DNA of 64,000 bases from an uncultured Pirellulaceae bacterium (GTDB taxonomy: Bacteria; Planctomycetota; Planctomycetia; Pirellulales; Pirellulaceae), in assembly GCA_938084685.1 (NCBI GenBank), contig CALKGE010000006.1:62001-126000 (forward strand), given 5' to 3'. The notes under the pieces were generated by a model that worked only from the letters and a program-made list of their open reading frames with translations, did no database searches and was not told where the DNA came from. Positions 45,783 through 57,230 of the stretch are shown here, piece after piece. How positions within the stretch are numbered: the first letter of the stretch is position 1; every line of letters begins with the position of its first letter. Made by a program: the position numbers and the translations under genes.

Positions 45783-46898
45783 TTAGTAGCTTAAGATAGC
45801 ATCGATACCAAAGATGGTTTTAGTATCCATGGTTGTGGCATCCCAGTCGACTCGAACTTCAGGGCGAACTACGAGATCGAATTGAGACTGTGGTCGCCAG
45901 TTGACACCCGTTGTGAACGAGTACTGACTGTCAGGACCAGGTCCACCAACTCCGGCACCACTGTTTCTCCACCATTCCAGACGAGCACCGAGTGCGATGT
46001 CATCGGTCAGAGTGTAGAAGACGTACTGGTTTACACCAATTTCGTAGCGAGTGTCAGTACTGACGTAGTCACTCTGGAATACGTAGGACATACGCTCACC
46101 AAGAGTGATATCCACTACGAAACTGTGAGCGAAACCGTCATCACCACCGCCAAGGTCACCGAAAATGGCAACGTAGTTGACGCCAATGTTGTCACCGAGC
46201 GATTTACCCAGTCCGAGAATACCAACGGAACCGTTGGACTTGAACCCGGTATCGATACCTGCTGACCAACCAAGAGTCAGATCTGTACCAGCTTCTGTAG
46301 TCTTGCTAGCCATAACACCCGAGTGAGTAAACGGCTCACTATTGTTCATGGTAAAAGCATGACTGTAGAAGAAGTTATCAGGAGCGGTTACAACTTCGTA
46401 TCCCATGATTGTATAGAATTTACCAGCGGTAACATCCCAATCTCCCACTTGAGCCGTCAGGTACAACTGAGGCATTGCCCAGTTATCAACCGCGGTATCC
46501 CAACCTGTTGGCTGACCGAATGCGGCAGTATTTTCCGCATCACGACCGTAAACCAGGTCGAAGTGGTATCCAAGTCGTCCCAAGCCTTCGGCATCATTAT
46601 CGGCTGCTTTGTCGAAATCAAACCAGATTTGATGTACGCCAACAGACTTAGGGTTAGTGTTGAACAAACCGGTAGGCCGATCGTGGTAACCAATTTGAGT
46701 CCAACCAGAAATTTCAAGGCCTTGGCCGTCACGATTGAAGAGGCTCCAAGTACCATCGTCTGATGGTGAATCAGCAGCGTCCTGCAATGTGTAAGCGATT
46801 GGCTCGAGTACGGGCTGTTGCAATTCGTCGGCAGACACACTACCTGTCATCACAGCGAATGCAAAAGCGCCCAGCAGAGCAAACTTACTGAGTTTCAT
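45783..46898 (-). CDS. Outer-membrane beta-barrel porin, paralogue 2
   Basis: The 371-residue protein has a signal peptide (FALLGAFAFAVMTGSVSA) and the same barrel layout as its neighbour: SGWTQIGYHDRPTGLFN, YHFDLVYGRDAEN, VTAGKFYTIMGYEVVTAPDNFFYSHAFTMNNSEPFTHSGV-like stretches are shared in order. It ends in DAILSY, an aromatic C-terminus. GGAGG lies ten bases before the ATG and the gene ends in a strong terminator, which suggests strong expression. The substrate is unknown; position next to amt is suggestive only. Confidence 0.87.
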   Translation of the reverse strand: MKLSKFALLGAFAFAVMTGSVSADELQQPVLEPIAYTLQDAADSPSDDGTWSLFNRDGQGLEISGWTQIGYHDRPTGLFNTNPKSVGVHQIWFDFDKAADNDAEGLGRLGYHFDLVYGRDAENTAAFGQPTGWDTAVDNWAMPQLYLTAQVGDWDVTAGKFYTIMGYEVVTAPDNFFYSHAFTMNNSEPFTHSGVMASKTTEAGTDLTLGWSAGIDTGFKSNGSVGILGLGKSLGDNIGVNYVAIFGDLGGGDDGFAHSFVVDITLGERMSYVFQSDYVSTDTRYEIGVNQYVFYTLTDDIALGARLEWWRNSGAGVGGPGPDSQYSFTTGVNWRPQSQFDLVVRPEVRVDWDATTMDTKTIFGIDAILSY

Positions 46899-47388
46899 TT
46901 CCCAATATCCTCCATAAAACTTGTGCTTAGGAAATGTTTGGCCCGCCTCACGTATTTAACAAAATACATAAAAGCCTTAAATTTCCCACAACTATTGCCT
47001 GGCATCCTTCCATGAATACAAACAGGCAAAATGTACTTTTTGCTACACAATCAATTTTTCGGAACGCTGCTAATTGTTTGTTAACTTCATTTAGACAAGA
47101 TTATGACTTAATTACCGATTATTCCTTTTGGGGAGTTAAACTTTGCCGATTAGCCCGACTCAAGGGACCAATGAAGTTCAACCTGGGTAACTCTGGTAAA
47201 CTTTGCGGGCTGAAAGTACTCCCTTCGACTCTTTATTCCTTTTGTAAAGCCCAGAGAATCAACGGCTCGAACCTCTGCTGTCAACTCCCTTTGCCCCTTG
47301 TTTGATAGTGATATACTAAGAGGTCACGGACAGCCGGCAGCCTTACTGAAACGCCGGTTCGGTAACCCTCAATCGAGTATAGTACGAC
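46899..47388. other. Divergent intergenic region between porin 2 and ftsY
   Basis: 490 bases, AT-rich near 47000-47130. It must hold the porin promoter and that of ftsY. A TATACT at about 47312 lies some 70 bases before ftsY with a TTGCCC upstream at 15-base spacing, a weak match. I found no sigma-54 motif, RNA gene or plausible small ORF. Confidence 0.5.
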
Positions 47389-48432
47389 ATGTCATTGTTC
47401 AAGCGTTCCAAGAAGGAAGCCCCACAGCCAAGCGAAGGCAGACAACTGGAATCAGCGGCCGAAAATGCCGAAATCCCTGCCGTCGATCCTCAGGAGAACT
47501 CGGACGAGAGCTCGCTTTGGTCCCGAGTCCGCCAGGGACTAAAAAAGACTCGTGACGTACTTCGCACCGACATCCGGGATATCTTCAAATCAGAAGGGCA
47601 GCTGGTTGATGATGAATTCCTGAATCGCCTGTTTGCCATTCTGGTTAAAACAGACATGGGAGCCAAACCAGCTTCTGAAATCCGGGACAGCATCGAAGAG
47701 AAATTCTCCGGTCGAGTCATCGAATTCGAGCAGGCTCTGGATGAAATCCGCAGTCACCTCAAATCCATACTCGCTCAGCCACCTCAACCGGTACGATACG
47801 CCGAGTCCGGGCCAACCGTAATCCTTGTCGTCGGAGTCAACGGTTCCGGCAAGACAACCTCGATTGCCAAACTCACCAACTACTTTCAGAACCAGGGGAA
47901 GAAAGTTGTATTAGGAGCGGCCGACACGTTTCGTGCCGCAGCGGTCGAACAACTGATCATCTGGTCTGAACGATTGGGCGCCGAAATTGTAACCGGTGAA
48001 GCGAACACGGACCCGGCCAGCGTTGCACACCGGGCCGTGGCCACGGCGATCGAACAGAATGCAGATGTCTGCATTGTGGATACTGCCGGGCGATTACAGA
48101 CTCAGACCAACCTCATGAAACAACTCGAGAAAATCTTTCGTGTCATGAGCAAACAAATCCCGGACGCGCCGCACGAAGTCTTTCTCGTGCTCGACGCCAC
48201 GGCGGGCCAGAACGGAGTCAGTCAGGCAAAGGGATTCTCGGAAGCTGCCAACTGTACCGGAATCATTCTGAGCAAACTTGATGGTACAGCCAAAGGTGGC
48301 GTGATACTTCCTATTCGACAGGAATTTGAAATCCCTGTTCTCTTTGTTGGCCAGGGTGAACAGGCCGAAGACCTGGCTCCCTTTGATGCAGATGCATTTG
48401 TAAGCGGACTGATCGAGGAAGAAATAAACTAA
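47389..48432 (+). CDS. ftsY: Signal recognition particle receptor FtsY
   Basis: FtsY docks ribosome-SRP complexes at the membrane. The 347-residue protein has an acidic N-terminus (1-45), the helical N domain and the GTPase domain: P-loop [38 protein letters not shown] and [11 protein letters not shown]. The long acidic A domain of E. coli is absent, as in many bacteria. Its stop overlaps the convergent nusB stop by four bases. Confidence 0.96.
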   Translation: MSLFKRSKKEAPQPSEGRQLESAAENAEIPAVDPQENSDESSLWSRVRQGLKKTRDVLRTDIRDIFKSEGQLVDDEFLNRLFAILVKTDMGAKPASEIRDSIEEKFSGRVIEFEQALDEIRSHLKSILAQPPQPVRYAESGPTVILVVGVNGSGKTTSIAKLTNYFQNQGKKVVLGAADTFRAAAVEQLIIWSERLGAEIVTGEANTDPASVAHRAVATAIEQNADVCIVDTAGRLQTQTNLMKQLEKIFRVMSKQIPDAPHEVFLVLDATAGQNGVSQAKGFSEAANCTGIILSKLDGTAKGGVILPIRQEFEIPVLFVGQGEQAEDLAPFDADAFVSGLIEEEIN

Positions 48433-48875
48433 TCCTGATCACTACGCTGATCAAAGATACGGTCCAGAACTCCATTGATGAATCTCGGCGAATCCTCTGT
48501 GCCAAACCGCTTGGCCAGTTCAACCGCTTCGTGAATCACCACCTGACCAGGAGTGTCTGTCTGGGTCAGTTCATATGCACCTAATCGCAAAATATTCCGG
48601 TCCGTCGGAGCCATACGGGACAGCGACCAGTTATCAGCACTTTCTTCCAGAATCGAGTCGATCAGGCTTTTGGACTCCCGCAAGGCACTAAGTGTTTCTC
48701 GTGTAAATCCAGCCAGCCCTGTCGAGGCTCCCTGCAAACGCTGAGCAACAAACTGCTCGGCCAACGCCGGGTCTCCTGCCGGATTCAAGTCATCCTCGAA
48801 CAGAACCTGTACAACGATTTCCCGCGCCAAACTGCGACCACTCAGTGGTTGGCTATCCTCATCATGCTCGAACAT
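48429..48875 (-). CDS. nusB: Transcription antitermination factor NusB
   Basis: The 148-residue all-helical protein binds boxA RNA with NusE in rRNA antitermination. Seen are [21 protein letters not shown] near the start, [16 protein letters not shown] and [29 protein letters not shown]. Length is standard. It follows ribH on the minus strand, the common ribH-nusB order, with 48 bases between. Confidence 0.95.
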   Translation of the reverse strand: MFEHDEDSQPLSGRSLAREIVVQVLFEDDLNPAGDPALAEQFVAQRLQGASTGLAGFTRETLSALRESKSLIDSILEESADNWSLSRMAPTDRNILRLGAYELTQTDTPGQVVIHEAVELAKRFGTEDSPRFINGVLDRIFDQRSDQD

Positions 48876-48923
48876 GCTCTGCGCTTCCCTTTTCCAGCAA
48901 TTCCATCGTTGCAGCCATTGTGG

Positions 48924-49391
48924 CTAGTTGATCTGACGCATCACGCTCAGAGTTTCCAGAACGGCGGTAGCTGCCTCTTCCCCTTTGTTGCCGACAGTAC
49001 CACCAGCACGGTTGATTGCCTGTTCCATCGATTGACAGGTCAATAACCCAAAGCCCACTGGCAGTCCGTATTCCAGACTGAGATTTCCCAGACTATGGCT
49101 CACCTGTGTATTGATATACAGGTCGTGCGTTGTTTCTCCTTGAATGACAGCACCTAAACAGATGACTCCGTCGACTCGACCGGAAGCTGCAAACTTCCTG
49201 GCAACGATCGGTAATTCCCAGGCACCCGGAACCCACGCGATCTGGATATCCTCATCAGAGATTCCGGCCTGAAGCAAAGTCTGGACGGCACCATCTCTTA
49301 AACGGCCGGTGATATTTTCATTATAACGCGAGACAACAATGGCAAACTTTCCATGTACGTTGTCCGACTGACTTTCAAAAGTCTGTGGCAT
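48924..49391 (-). CDS. ribH: 6,7-dimethyl-8-ribityllumazine synthase
   Basis: RibH makes lumazine, the riboflavin precursor. The 155-residue protein has AIVVSRYNENIT, VPGAWELPIVAR, GAVIQGETTHDLYI with the catalytic His, and the C-terminal TCQSMEQAINRAGG. Length is usual. It is placed between rho and nusB in a minus-strand run; other riboflavin genes are not in the window. Confidence 0.96.
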   Translation of the reverse strand: MPQTFESQSDNVHGKFAIVVSRYNENITGRLRDGAVQTLLQAGISDEDIQIAWVPGAWELPIVARKFAASGRVDGVICLGAVIQGETTHDLYINTQVSHSLGNLSLEYGLPVGFGLLTCQSMEQAINRAGGTVGNKGEEAATAVLETLSVMRQIN

Positions 49392-49417
49392 TCCACCATT
49401 CCTTCAACGGGCCAAAC

Positions 49418-50983
<1,566 letters not shown>

Positions 50984-50997
50984 CCTCGTACCTCCTC

Positions 50998-51627
50998 CTA
51001 CACCAAACTGGACAGATGCTGCCAGACAGCTTCCAGTTGTGAATTCGTCCGCTGGCTGTCGCCGTTATTCTCGATCACAAAATCGGACTGGTCCCGTTTG
51101 GCCTCCAAACTCCATTGACTCGCTTCCCGTAACCTGAACTGCTCGGCATCCCAACCGCGTTCTTGGCATCGACGCAGTCTCACTGCTTCCGTCGCCTCAA
51201 CAAAAACCACCTGATCACAAATGGTATGCCAGCCCGTCTCGAACAGCAGAGCGACATCAAGAATCACCACCTCTGCCTCTGTCTGCGCGATGAACCTCGC
51301 AAGCTCCTGCTGAATAAGTGGATGCGAAAGGGACTGTAGAAACTCCCGGTCCAGCCGGCCCTGCTGCGTTTCTGCGAATACCAGCTCTGCAACCTTACTA
51401 CGATCGATTTCAGAGTCAGCGTTGAGTATCTGACTGCCCCAACGTGCTACTAACTCCTCCTTTACGTCCGACCGCATCAAAACCTGATGTCCCACCAAAT
51501 CTGCATCAAATACAGCAGCTCCCAATGCTCGGAACCGATCAGCAATAAAACTTTTACCGCTGCCGATACCGCCGCAGATACCGCAAATAACTGCCTGCTT
51601 ATTCTGAGTCGAAAGGGACATGGTCAT
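50998..51627 (-). CDS. coaE: Dephospho-CoA kinase
   Basis: CoaE phosphorylates dephospho-CoA, the last step of CoA synthesis. The 209-residue protein has the P-loop [20 protein letters not shown] and SHPLIQQEL, then [17 protein letters not shown] 51621 is an alternative start. It lies at the head of the coaE-rho-ribH-nusB run; polA upstream is separated by 285 bases with a hairpin. Confidence 0.94.
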   Translation of the reverse strand: MTMSLSTQNKQAVICGICGGIGSGKSFIADRFRALGAAVFDADLVGHQVLMRSDVKEELVARWGSQILNADSEIDRSKVAELVFAETQQGRLDREFLQSLSHPLIQQELARFIAQTEAEVVILDVALLFETGWHTICDQVVFVEATEAVRLRRCQERGWDAEQFRLREASQWSLEAKRDQSDFVIENNGDSQRTNSQLEAVWQHLSSLV

Positions 51628-51660
51628 GCAAAGTCAATACTCGGCCGGCCTATGTTTGCG

Positions 51661-51684
51661 CATTTTCATGACAGCATGAAAATG
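51661..51684. other. Perfect 10-bp inverted repeat between polA and coaE
   Basis: CATTTTCATG and CATGAAAATG flank a four-base loop, giving a perfect stem that can fold on both strands. It lies between the polA stop and coaE. No T-run follows on the minus strand, so it may be an RNA-stability element or a protein site instead of a terminator. Confidence 0.6.
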
Positions 51685-51912
51685 ACCCGAGCAAACAAAA
51701 ACTGGCTCCCGTATCAAACAGGAAAAGGAATGTAGTAGGTAGGAATAATCATCAACTACTGTAAACGGGGATGTTTTCGGCGGTTGATGCAAGAAAAGAT
51801 CAGTATGGCGAGCTTCATCCCTGGAAAGAATCCTCCCTGAAATGAAGTATGGCCGTATTATAGACACGAATAGAGGAAGTATCCAGCTACGGAATTCGGC
51901 CAATTCCGGTAT

Positions 51913-54822
51913 TTATTTGCACTCGGCCCACGTCGCCCCGACGTTTATATCCACCTTCAGCGGAACTGACAGATCTGCCGCTCCCGACATCTCTTCTCGT
52001 ACCATCTGCTCCAGACGCTCAAGCTCATGTTCTGGCGCCTCAAACACCAACTCGTCGTGGATTTGTAGCAGAAGCCGAGCTTCGAAACCTTCGTTTTCGA
52101 GTCGGCTGAGTACTTCGATCATCGCGACTTTGATAATATCCGCTGCTGATCCCTGAATCACCGTATTGATGGCAATCCGTTCAGATAGATTGCGCTGCCG
52201 CTTATCCTTCAGAGTATCCGGGTTCCTGACATCACTCACGACCCGTTGACGCCCCAGAATCGTACTTACCGACCGTGTCTGATGTGCAGCTGCCAGCGTG
52301 TCAAGCATGAATTGTTCGACCCCTGGGTATTGAGCAAAATAGGCATCGATGAACTCGGCCGCTTCCCTCTGAGAAATTCGCAGACTCTTTGCCAGACCAA
52401 AGGCGGATTGACCATAGATAACACCAAAATTAACAGCCTTGGCGTTACTGCGCATCTCGCCAGTAACCTCATCCAGCGAAACTCCGTACACTTCGGCCGC
52501 CACCTTGGCATGAATATCCTGATCGTCAATAAAAGCCTGCTGTAATGTTTCGTCACCGCTGAAATGCGCCAGCACCCGCAGCTCAACCTGGGAATAGTCA
52601 GCAGCCATCAGCTTCCAGCCAGCCTCTCCCGGAATAAATGCTTCCCGTATCTGACGTCCCTCTTCCCGACGAATGGGAATATTCTGCAGATTGGGATCCG
52701 CGCTACTCAATCGCCCAGTGGCTGCCACATCCTGATGGAAGGCGGAGTGTACCCGGGAAGTTTCCGTGTTAACCATCTCGGGCAAAGCATCTACGTAGGT
52801 ACTCTTCAATTTCGCGATCTGACGGTATTCAAGCACCAACTCCGGAAGTTCACCAACCTGCATTGCCGCCAGCTGGTTAAGCACTTCTGCATCGGTACTC
52901 GCTCCGGTTTTGGTCTTTTTAATCACCGGCAAGCCCAGATCTTCGAACAGGACTTTGCTGAGTTGTTTCGGTGAATCAATATTGAATTCGCTACCGGCAG
53001 CCTGGTAAATCGATTCGCGAAGAGCTTCAAGCCTTACGCCGAACCGCTCGCTCATCTCCCGCAATAGCTCAGTGTCCAGCCGAATTCCATTCGACTCCAT
53101 CTCCACCAGCACATCGATCAGCGGAATCTCGACATCGTGCAGTAAACTGGCGAGTTCTTTGTCAGCGATCATCGATTCCAGTTTGCCAACCAGTCGCAGT
53201 ACGACATCTGCATCTTCGGCCGCATAGTGCGTCACGTCTTCCAGTGGAGCCTGGTCGATCGTGATTTGCTTTTTCCCCTTTCCACATAACTCTTCGAAAA
53301 AAACCGGTTTGTGGTCGAGGTATTTGGCGGCCAGAACATCCAACTTATGGTTACGGACTCCTGGTTCAAGCAAATAGTGCGCCACCAGCGTATCAAAATA
53401 GAGCCCCTGTAATCGGATCCCGTGCTTTCGCAGCACGACCATGTCGAATTTCAGGTTTTGCCCAACTTTTCTGATGTGCGGGTCTTCCAGCACCGCGCGC
53501 ATCGCTTCCCTGACTTCGCCAGCATCCAGCTGCAAGTCTCCTTCACGACTCAACACCGGAACGTAATAAGCTTTTCCTTCTTCCCAGGCAAACGAGTACC
53601 CGACCAGCTCGGTCTCGCTGGCCCGCAGGCCGGTCGTTTCCGTGTCGATGCTGAACAAATCATCTTTAGTGACCCTACTCAGCAATTGCTGCAACTGATC
53701 TACCGATTCAACGAGCTGATAGTCACATTCCCACACGGCAGGTGCCGTTTGAATCTCTGCATTGAGTAACCGGTCTTTCAGTCTATGGAAACCAAACTCG
53801 TCGCACAGCTTTTCCAGCTCGTCGTAGTCCATCCCTTGAGCACCGACCTGAGCTGCTTTCCAGTCAATCTCCATATCCATGTGACGATCCAGTTTCACCA
53901 ATCGCTGACTCATCAGGGCATCCTCCCTGCCGTTCATCAGATTCTCGCGGCGGTTTTTGGCCTTCACGGTATGAGCATTCTCCAGCACACCTTCCAGATC
54001 ACCAAACTCTTCCAGCAAGGCGGTCGCTGTCTTGGGCCCAATCTGTTGGACACCGGGTATATTATCAACGCTGTCACCTACCAATGACTGGAAATCGACA
54101 ACCTGATCTGGCCGGATACCCCAGGCTTCCATCAAAGCATCTGCATCAAACACGGCATCCTTGCGAATGTTGTACATCTTGATGTTGTCGCTGATCAGCT
54201 GACGACAGTCCTTATCACTGGTTACCAGGTAGGCAGTCCCACTGGCCTCTTCAACCTGCTGAGCAATGGTCGCCATGACATCATCAGCTTCATAGTTAGG
54301 TACCTCCAGCCGAGTAATCCCCATCGCATCCAGAATACGTTTAATATTAGGAATCTGATTTCTCAGATCGTCCGGCATGGGATCCCGGTTGGCTTTGTAT
54401 TGGGGATAGAATTCGTGACGAAACACCTCCCCCGGAGGATCGAAAACTGCCAACACATGTGTTGGAGATTTACTCTCAATTAATTCGATCACATCCCGAA
54501 CATAACCATGGATGGCGCCCACCGGTTGACCGCTGGGGCCACTCATGGGTGGCAATGCAAAAAAAAGTTGGTAGATCAATCCATAGGAGTCCAGTGCGTA
54601 AACTACGGAATCCTTCAGCTCAATAGTCTGCTGCTCTGTGAAAGCAGTCGCAGGACGGTCCGAGGCAACTTCACCGTCTGCCTCGTTTGTCGAGGTCGAC
54701 GGAGCGGGCTCGGTTTGTGCCGAGTCTGACAAAGTGTCCTGCTGCTCGTCTGCGGTATTGAATAATTCCTGCTGCCGTTGATTCGATCCCATAACTTCCC
54801 GGTCCTGCACTCGATCCTGCAT
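51913..54822 (-). CDS. polA: DNA polymerase I
   Basis: The 969-residue enzyme repairs and finishes DNA. Residues 1-65 are a polar extension of unclear use. The 5'-3' exonuclease spans about 70-330 (LDSYGLIYQLFFA, YEADDVMATIA, TSDKDCRQLI). The proofreading domain is intact (DTETTGL, NLKFDMVVL, YAAEDADVVL). The polymerase domain has ADYSQVELRVLAHFS, RSNAKAVNFGVIYG and LLQIHDELVFEAP. ATG 54792 (Met11) is a possible alternative start. Confidence 0.96.
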   Translation of the reverse strand: MQDRVQDREVMGSNQRQQELFNTADEQQDTLSDSAQTEPAPSTSTNEADGEVASDRPATAFTEQQTIELKDSVVYALDSYGLIYQLFFALPPMSGPSGQPVGAIHGYVRDVIELIESKSPTHVLAVFDPPGEVFRHEFYPQYKANRDPMPDDLRNQIPNIKRILDAMGITRLEVPNYEADDVMATIAQQVEEASGTAYLVTSDKDCRQLISDNIKMYNIRKDAVFDADALMEAWGIRPDQVVDFQSLVGDSVDNIPGVQQIGPKTATALLEEFGDLEGVLENAHTVKAKNRRENLMNGREDALMSQRLVKLDRHMDMEIDWKAAQVGAQGMDYDELEKLCDEFGFHRLKDRLLNAEIQTAPAVWECDYQLVESVDQLQQLLSRVTKDDLFSIDTETTGLRASETELVGYSFAWEEGKAYYVPVLSREGDLQLDAGEVREAMRAVLEDPHIRKVGQNLKFDMVVLRKHGIRLQGLYFDTLVAHYLLEPGVRNHKLDVLAAKYLDHKPVFFEELCGKGKKQITIDQAPLEDVTHYAAEDADVVLRLVGKLESMIADKELASLLHDVEIPLIDVLVEMESNGIRLDTELLREMSERFGVRLEALRESIYQAAGSEFNIDSPKQLSKVLFEDLGLPVIKKTKTGASTDAEVLNQLAAMQVGELPELVLEYRQIAKLKSTYVDALPEMVNTETSRVHSAFHQDVAATGRLSSADPNLQNIPIRREEGRQIREAFIPGEAGWKLMAADYSQVELRVLAHFSGDETLQQAFIDDQDIHAKVAAEVYGVSLDEVTGEMRSNAKAVNFGVIYGQSAFGLAKSLRISQREAAEFIDAYFAQYPGVEQFMLDTLAAAHQTRSVSTILGRQRVVSDVRNPDTLKDKRQRNLSERIAINTVIQGSAADIIKVAMIEVLSRLENEGFEARLLLQIHDELVFEAPEHELERLEQMVREEMSGAADLSVPLKVDINVGATWAECK

Positions 54823-55254
54823 ATAGAGGGAGAACGTTTTCGCAACTCAGGACAGCGTTTCGGGCATCTTGCCTGCATCCGATAAATTGCGAATGCAACT
54901 GATTGTAACGGATTCACCCTTGATTCGATGCTTGGCGGGCAGCATTTCCAGTGATTCTCTCCAGCGTCTGCTCACACTCGATTCCTGATGAGCACCAACA
55001 TGGTAAAACCTGTCCCGATGTCACTCGAAATAGCCGCCTGGTCAGGTCCGGCCTGCCAGCCAGCTCAGAGTTAAGCTGTAACGAATATGACAATTAGCCA
55101 GTATTTTACGGCTGAGTATACAGGTTGGGGTAACTTCTGTTAGAAAGACGATACAAAATGAAGTAGTATTGTTATATATACTCATGGACCTACGTTCCTT
55201 ATTCTCATCAAAACTGTTGGTTCCACTGGACCCAACGCGGAGTCTGTTAGCACG
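54823..55254. other. Divergent intergenic region between polA and a coiled-coil protein gene
   Basis: 432 bases without a gene I accept. It holds the polA promoter (minus) and that of the coiled-coil gene (plus). A hairpin CTGG-T-CAGG/CCTG-CCAG lies at about 55041-55062. A TATATACT cluster lies near 55174, with no good -35. A dyad lies close to the plus-strand start (see next entry). Confidence 0.5.
55216..55236. promoter_or_regulatory. Operator-like dyad before the coiled-coil protein gene
   Basis: GTTGGTTCCA and TGGACCCAAC form 10-base arms with one mismatch around a central C. The absence of a loop favours a dimeric regulator site. It ends 18 bases before the ATG. Confidence 0.45.
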
Positions 55255-56769
55255 ATGGCTAAACGAAGAAAACAATCCAACAGTGAAGGCACCGTTTTAA
55301 AAATCGCTTTCATTCTTTCTGTAATGACGTCGATTGGACTGCTGATTACACTCTCCATGGTGTTTCAAAAAGTCGAATCCGCTGAACAGGCTGTCATCAA
55401 TGCCAAAGCAGACGCGAGAAGAGATGCGATCTCTGCGGCGAACTACCAATATCAGGTTTTCACCTTGTTGCCCATGATTGGAGAGGGGACGAAGGAAAAA
55501 CGGGACGAGTTCGAAAGTAATTCCGAATACCGGAATGATCTCGCGCCTTCCAAAGGTGAAGTAGCTACCATCGAGCAGAACTTCGAGAACTTTCAGGCCT
55601 CCTATCCCGGTTACGTTCAGAATGGTCAGCCGATCAACTACATTACTGTCTCCAAAGCACTCAAAGACAGAAATACGGTTCTACTGAACGACAAGAAACA
55701 GCTGCAGGCCCAAGTCGAAACACTCAATAAACAGATGATCGCCCTGAGGGATACCCAGCGAACGGACACGGCGACCCAATTCACCGATACGCAGGGCCAG
55801 ATTGGGGTCGCTATTGAAGGTCTGGCAACCTTCCGAGCTGACCGGCAAACAGCTTCAGCAGGTATTGATGCTGCCAAACAACAACACATTCAAGCACTGA
55901 CTGCCAAGGACCAGGAAATCGCTAATCGTGATGCACAACTTGCCGATGTTGAGAAACGTCTTGAAGATCAGGCTGAAAACAATCTGGTTACGCAACTCAA
56001 AGCCCGACCCAAAAGTGAACGGTTTGAGATTCCAGATGGAAAAATCACAGCGATCAATGAAGCCTCTGGCACTGTCTGGATCGACATCGGCAGCTCGGAT
56101 GACCTGAAGCCTCTGACAACCTTCAGCGTCTATCCAGCCACACAGTTGGGAGTCATGCGAGGTCCCCAAGACATCAAAGCCCGCTTGGAAGTGTTAAAGA
56201 TCATTGACGACGACTTTGCAGAATGCCGGATTGTCGAAGACAGTATTAATGACCCCATCCTGATCGGCGATCAAATTTATTCGCCATTGTGGCAGCGTGG
56301 TATCAGCGTACACTTTGCTCTGGTCGGCTACTTCGATATTGATGGCGACGGCAAAAGTGACCGGGACCGGGTTAAGAACATCATCCGTTCCGCTGGCGGT
56401 GTGATCGATGCTGAACTGTCTATCGATAATACCCAGGAAGTCGATGCAGCGAATCTCATTCGCAAAGGTGACATCACCGTTGATACACAATACCTCGTGC
56501 GAGGTAAGACCGATACGATTCTCAATGTCGACCGACAGACCTACAACCGATTTGAAACACGGGCTAAAGACTACAACGTAGAATCGATTACCATCAATAC
56601 GTTGCTCAACTATGCTGGATACAAAAATGTGAAAGATTCCACTGGTCTGGGGTCGGGGTTTGACAACGACAAACCTGAACCGTTGGTGAAGCCTGTACTG
56701 CCACCTGAAGACAAACGTAATCAACTCCGTTTCCCTCCCCGTCGGAGTGAAGATGGCGGAGCGTTCTAA
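55255..56769 (+). CDS. Membrane-anchored coiled-coil protein with Ca-binding-like loop, unknown family
   Basis: The 504-residue protein has a short basic N-terminus, one membrane helix (about 14-36), a coiled-coil region (about 135-245, KDKKQLQAQVETLNKQ and HIQALTAKDQEIANRDAQLADVEKRL parts) and a beta-rich domain (250-345). Then comes DIDGDGKSD (361-369), an EF-hand/dockerin-type DxDxDG loop, and a GG-containing alpha/beta segment (375-420). The tail is polar and Pro-rich. This is probably a planctomycete-specific family; I can name no function. GGAG lies 12 bases before the ATG and a terminator follows. Confidence 0.72.
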   Translation: MAKRRKQSNSEGTVLKIAFILSVMTSIGLLITLSMVFQKVESAEQAVINAKADARRDAISAANYQYQVFTLLPMIGEGTKEKRDEFESNSEYRNDLAPSKGEVATIEQNFENFQASYPGYVQNGQPINYITVSKALKDRNTVLLNDKKQLQAQVETLNKQMIALRDTQRTDTATQFTDTQGQIGVAIEGLATFRADRQTASAGIDAAKQQHIQALTAKDQEIANRDAQLADVEKRLEDQAENNLVTQLKARPKSERFEIPDGKITAINEASGTVWIDIGSSDDLKPLTTFSVYPATQLGVMRGPQDIKARLEVLKIIDDDFAECRIVEDSINDPILIGDQIYSPLWQRGISVHFALVGYFDIDGDGKSDRDRVKNIIRSAGGVIDAELSIDNTQEVDAANLIRKGDITVDTQYLVRGKTDTILNVDRQTYNRFETRAKDYNVESITINTLLNYAGYKNVKDSTGLGSGFDNDKPEPLVKPVLPPEDKRNQLRFPPRRSEDGGAF

Positions 56770-56801
56770 TCAGCACAGTTACAAAATACCCACTCAGCGA
56801 G

Positions 56802-56834
56802 GCCAGCATCTTTTAAAAAGGTGCTGGCTTTGTT
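56802..56834 (+). terminator. Intrinsic terminator after the coiled-coil gene
   Basis: GCCAGCATC pairs with GGTGCTGGC (one G-U pair), continued by TTT/AAA, and is followed by TTTGTT. It lies 33 bases after the stop codon and isolates the next gene cluster. Confidence 0.8.
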
Positions 56835-56925
56835 CTTGCCGGTATCTTGATTTACGACGAATTCGATTAGAAACTAGAAGAAGAATAAAACTCGCCGTTG
56901 ACACTTGAAGTTTGAGTTGCTCGTC

Positions 56926-57183
56926 ATGTCGATACCACTGAATTCGGAACAAGTATTGGACCGGGAATATCTGGAGATTCGCGGTAAGATTCTGGAACTG
57001 GCTGCGTCGCTTGACCGTCTGGAGCGGGCCGCAGGTTGTGTGAATGAGGACAACCGCATGAATCTGATTTCCCAGGGTCTTCAAATTCTGCTACAGGAAA
57101 CGGACCAGACCAAAGCCGCTCAAATCCAGATGCTGTTCTCACGAGTCTATGACGACACGTGGCGGGAACAGTTCGAATTGTAA
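56926..57183 (+). CDS. Small helical protein before an EboB-like gene
   Basis: The 85-residue protein starts at ATG 56926 (TTG 56905 would be earlier) and is predicted all-helical: LDREYLEIRGKILELAASLDRLERA, then SQGLQILLQETDQTKAAQIQMLFSRVYDD. There is no signal or membrane segment. The LDREYLEIR stretch resembles tiny planctomycete proteins I remember. EboA, the first protein in classic ebo clusters, is far longer, so this is not it. The EboB-like gene follows after about 47 bases. Confidence 0.65.
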   Translation: MSIPLNSEQVLDREYLEIRGKILELAASLDRLERAAGCVNEDNRMNLISQGLQILLQETDQTKAAQIQMLFSRVYDDTWREQFEL

Positions 57184-57230
57184 TACCCGCCGTCTGTCTG
57201 GCATGGACCTTTCCTCTTTCGGAATCTGAA

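Noticed and set aside
47280..47388. Firm promoter call for ftsY
   Set aside because: TATACT is present but the -35 match and spacing are weak, so it is only mentioned.
51634..51903. 89-residue frame in the polA-coaE gap
   Set aside because: No motif or SD, and the perfect hairpin at 51661 lies inside it; I prefer a non-coding gap.
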